From assembly GCA_036375895.1 (NCBI GenBank), contig DASVBJ010000390.1, positions 1 to 6,360 on the forward strand: a stretch of 6,360 nucleotides of DNA, given 5' to 3'. Made by a program: the position numbers and the translations under genes. The DNA comes from DASVBJ01 sp036375895. GTDB lineage: Bacteria; Actinomycetota; Actinomycetes; JACCUZ01. Numbering within the stretch: the stretch's first letter is position 1; each line of letters starts with the position of its first letter. Of the stretch, positions 5,256 through 6,360 are shown one piece after another. Below the pieces are notes generated by a model, which was not told the origin of the DNA, ran no database searches, and saw nothing but the letters and a program-made list of their open reading frames with translations.

Positions 5256-6022
5256 CCCTCGCCGTGCGGGTGATCCCGTGCCTCGACGTGGACGCCGGAC
5301 GGGTCGTCAAGGGCGTCAACTTCACCGACCTGCGCGACGCCGGCGACCCGGTGGAGATGGCCCGGGTCTACGACGCGGAGGGCGCCGACGAGCTGGTGTT
5401 CCTCGACATCACCGCCTCGAGCGGCGCGCGGGAGACGACGTACGACGTGGTGCGCCGCACCGCGGAGCAGGTGTTCATCCCGCTCACCGTGGGCGGCGGG
5501 GTGCGCAGCGTGGACGACGTCGACCGGCTGCTGCGGGCCGGCGCCGACAAGGTGGGCGTCAACACCGCGGCGGTCGCCCGGCCCGAGCTGGTGGCCGAGA
5601 TCGCCCGGCGGTTCGGCAGCCAGGTGCTGGTGCTCTCCGTCGACGCCCGGCGGTGCCTGGCCGGGACGACGACGGCGTCGGGCTTCGAGGTGACGACCCA
5701 TGGCGGTCGCCGCGGCACCGGCATCGACGCGGTCGAGTGGGCCGAGCGGTGCGCCGGGATGGGCGCCGGCGAGATCCTGCTCAACTCCATGGACGCCGAC
5801 GGCACCCAGGGCGGCTACGACACGGAGATGATCCGGGCGGTGCGGGGGCGGGTGCGGGTGCCGGTGGTGGCCAGCGGGGGCGCCGGGACCCCGGAGCACT
5901 TCCCGGCGGCGGTCGAGGCGGGAGCCGACGCGGTCCTCGCCGCCAGCGTCTTCCACTTCGGCCAGCTGCGCATCGGTGAGGTGAAGAAGGCGCTGGCCGA
6001 GGCCGGCCACCCCGTCCGCTGA
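5252..6022 (+). CDS. hisF: Imidazole glycerol phosphate synthase, cyclase subunit HisF
   Basis: HisF is the (beta-alpha)8-barrel cyclase that takes PRFAR and ammonia delivered by HisH and produces imidazole glycerol phosphate for HisB plus AICAR for purine synthesis. The 256-residue length is typical. Catalytic aspartates are Asp12 (IPCLDVDAG) and Asp131 (LSVDARR). Phosphate-binding motifs VGGGVRS (80-86), NTAAV (104-108) and ASGGAG (207-212), together with LNSMDADGT (177-185), GYDTEMI and ASVFHF, are all intact. The GTG start overlaps the RidA-like stop as GTGA, and GGAG at 5241-5244 lies seven bases upstream; a later in-frame GTG at 5264 would trim the first strand. It is the last + strand gene, facing a convergent gene nine bases past its stop. 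Confidence 0.98.
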   Translation: MTLAVRVIPCLDVDAGRVVKGVNFTDLRDAGDPVEMARVYDAEGADELVFLDITASSGARETTYDVVRRTAEQVFIPLTVGGGVRSVDDVDRLLRAGADKVGVNTAAVARPELVAEIARRFGSQVLVLSVDARRCLAGTTTASGFEVTTHGGRRGTGIDAVEWAERCAGMGAGEILLNSMDADGTQGGYDTEMIRAVRGRVRVPVVASGGAGTPEHFPAAVEAGADAVLAASVFHFGQLRIGEVKKALAEAGHPVR

Positions 6023-6031
6023 GCGGCGGGG

Positions 6032-6360
6032 TCAGACCCGCAGGGTGGCGCGGCGCAGCGCGTCGACGGCCTCGGCCGGACCGGACACCTCGACCCGCGC
6101 GTGGTCGCGCCGCCCGAACAGGTACAGCAGCAGCTCCTGCGGCTCCCCGGTCAGCACCGCGGCCGGCTCACCTGACCGCGCGACGAACGTCTCGCCGTCC
6201 GGCCGCGCGAGCACTACGCCGCACCCGACCCGCCGGAACGCCACGGGCCCGCGGGCCCGGACGACCCGCCACAGCGCGCCCTGCACCCGGGCCGGCAGGT
6301 CCCGCGGGGCCCAGCCCGGCTGCGCGCGACGGACGTCCTCGTGGTGGACGAAGTACTCGG
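6032..6360 (-). CDS. TIGR03085-type metal-binding protein (DinB/maleylpyruvate isomerase-like), 3' part
   Basis: The reading frame is open from the right edge of the window, so the N-terminal part is missing and 108 residues remain. It starts EYFVHHEDVRRAQPGW, which fits the metal-site helix and HHEDVRR signature of actinobacterial TIGR03085-type proteins in the DinB/mycothiol-dependent maleylpyruvate isomerase superfamily. It continues through VVLARPDGETFVARSG (a beta-rich C-terminal region) to LYLFGRRDHARVEVSG and a final helix. A GTG at 6284-6286 is internal and not the true start, since the homology runs upstream of it. The substrate is unknown; relatives are annotated only as metal-binding proteins. 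It is transcribed toward hisF and need not belong to histidine metabolism. Assignment rests on remembered motifs. Confidence 0.82.
   Translation of the reverse strand, partial: EYFVHHEDVRRAQPGWAPRDLPARVQGALWRVVRARGPVAFRRVGCGVVLARPDGETFVARSGEPAAVLTGEPQELLLYLFGRRDHARVEVSGPAEAVDALRRATLRV

Noticed and set aside
5835..5858. G-quadruplex pattern within hisF (four G-runs with loops of 6, 1 and 3 bases)
   Set aside because: It fits the simple motif but lies inside conserved coding sequence where Gly, Val and Arg codons explain the G-runs, and such matches are frequent by chance in DNA of this composition.
6016..6039. Small inverted repeats between the convergent stops of hisF and the minus-strand gene (CCGC/GCGG and GGGT/ACCC)
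   Set aside because: The stems are only four pairs with three-base loops and no T-run, which is too weak to call a bidirectional terminator.

Overview
This window is a histidine-biosynthesis gene cluster from a very GC-rich actinobacterium. The gene order hisD-hisC-hisB-hisH-(small membrane protein)-hisA/priA-RidA-like-hisF, a PriA-type HisA, GTG starts, four-base stop/start overlaps and a convergent TIGR03085-type gene all fit the Propionibacteriales, most likely Nocardioidaceae. That placement is inferred from protein resemblance and layout. No 16S or other marker is present.

Layout: positions 1-1011 hold the 3' part of hisD, entered at its GLYVPGG motif. hisC (start unclear, about 945-2060) and hisB (2057-2644) follow on the + strand with almost no spacing. 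A 523-base gap (2645-3167) then interrupts the cluster. It contains no convincing gene but holds two families of paired, hairpin-forming repeats. After it come hisH (3168-3803), a small basic two-helix membrane protein (3800-4138), hisA/priA (4144-4866), a RidA-family gene (4863-5255) and hisF (5252-6022), again tightly packed and mostly overlapping. A convergent minus-strand gene enters at the right edge; its stop lies nine bases past the hisF stop.

Pathway logic: PriA isomerises ProFAR to PRFAR. HisH and HisF form the glutamine amidotransferase/cyclase that yields imidazole glycerol phosphate (IGP) and AICAR. HisB dehydrates IGP, HisC transaminates imidazole acetol phosphate, and HisD carries out the final double oxidation to histidine. 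hisG, hisE, hisI and the histidinol-phosphate phosphatase are not in the window, and neither is the upstream promoter of the cluster.

Most of the window is ordinary core metabolism. The points that deserve a second look are the repeat-filled gap that splits the cluster, a near-perfect palindrome present twice in it, the abnormal hisD/hisC junction (hisD lacks a stop at the family-typical place and hisC lacks a standard start beside its ribosome binding site), a possible leaderless promoter at hisH, and two accessory genes (RidA-like without the usual catalytic arginine, and the small membrane protein). I see no evidence of a wholly new multi-gene system.
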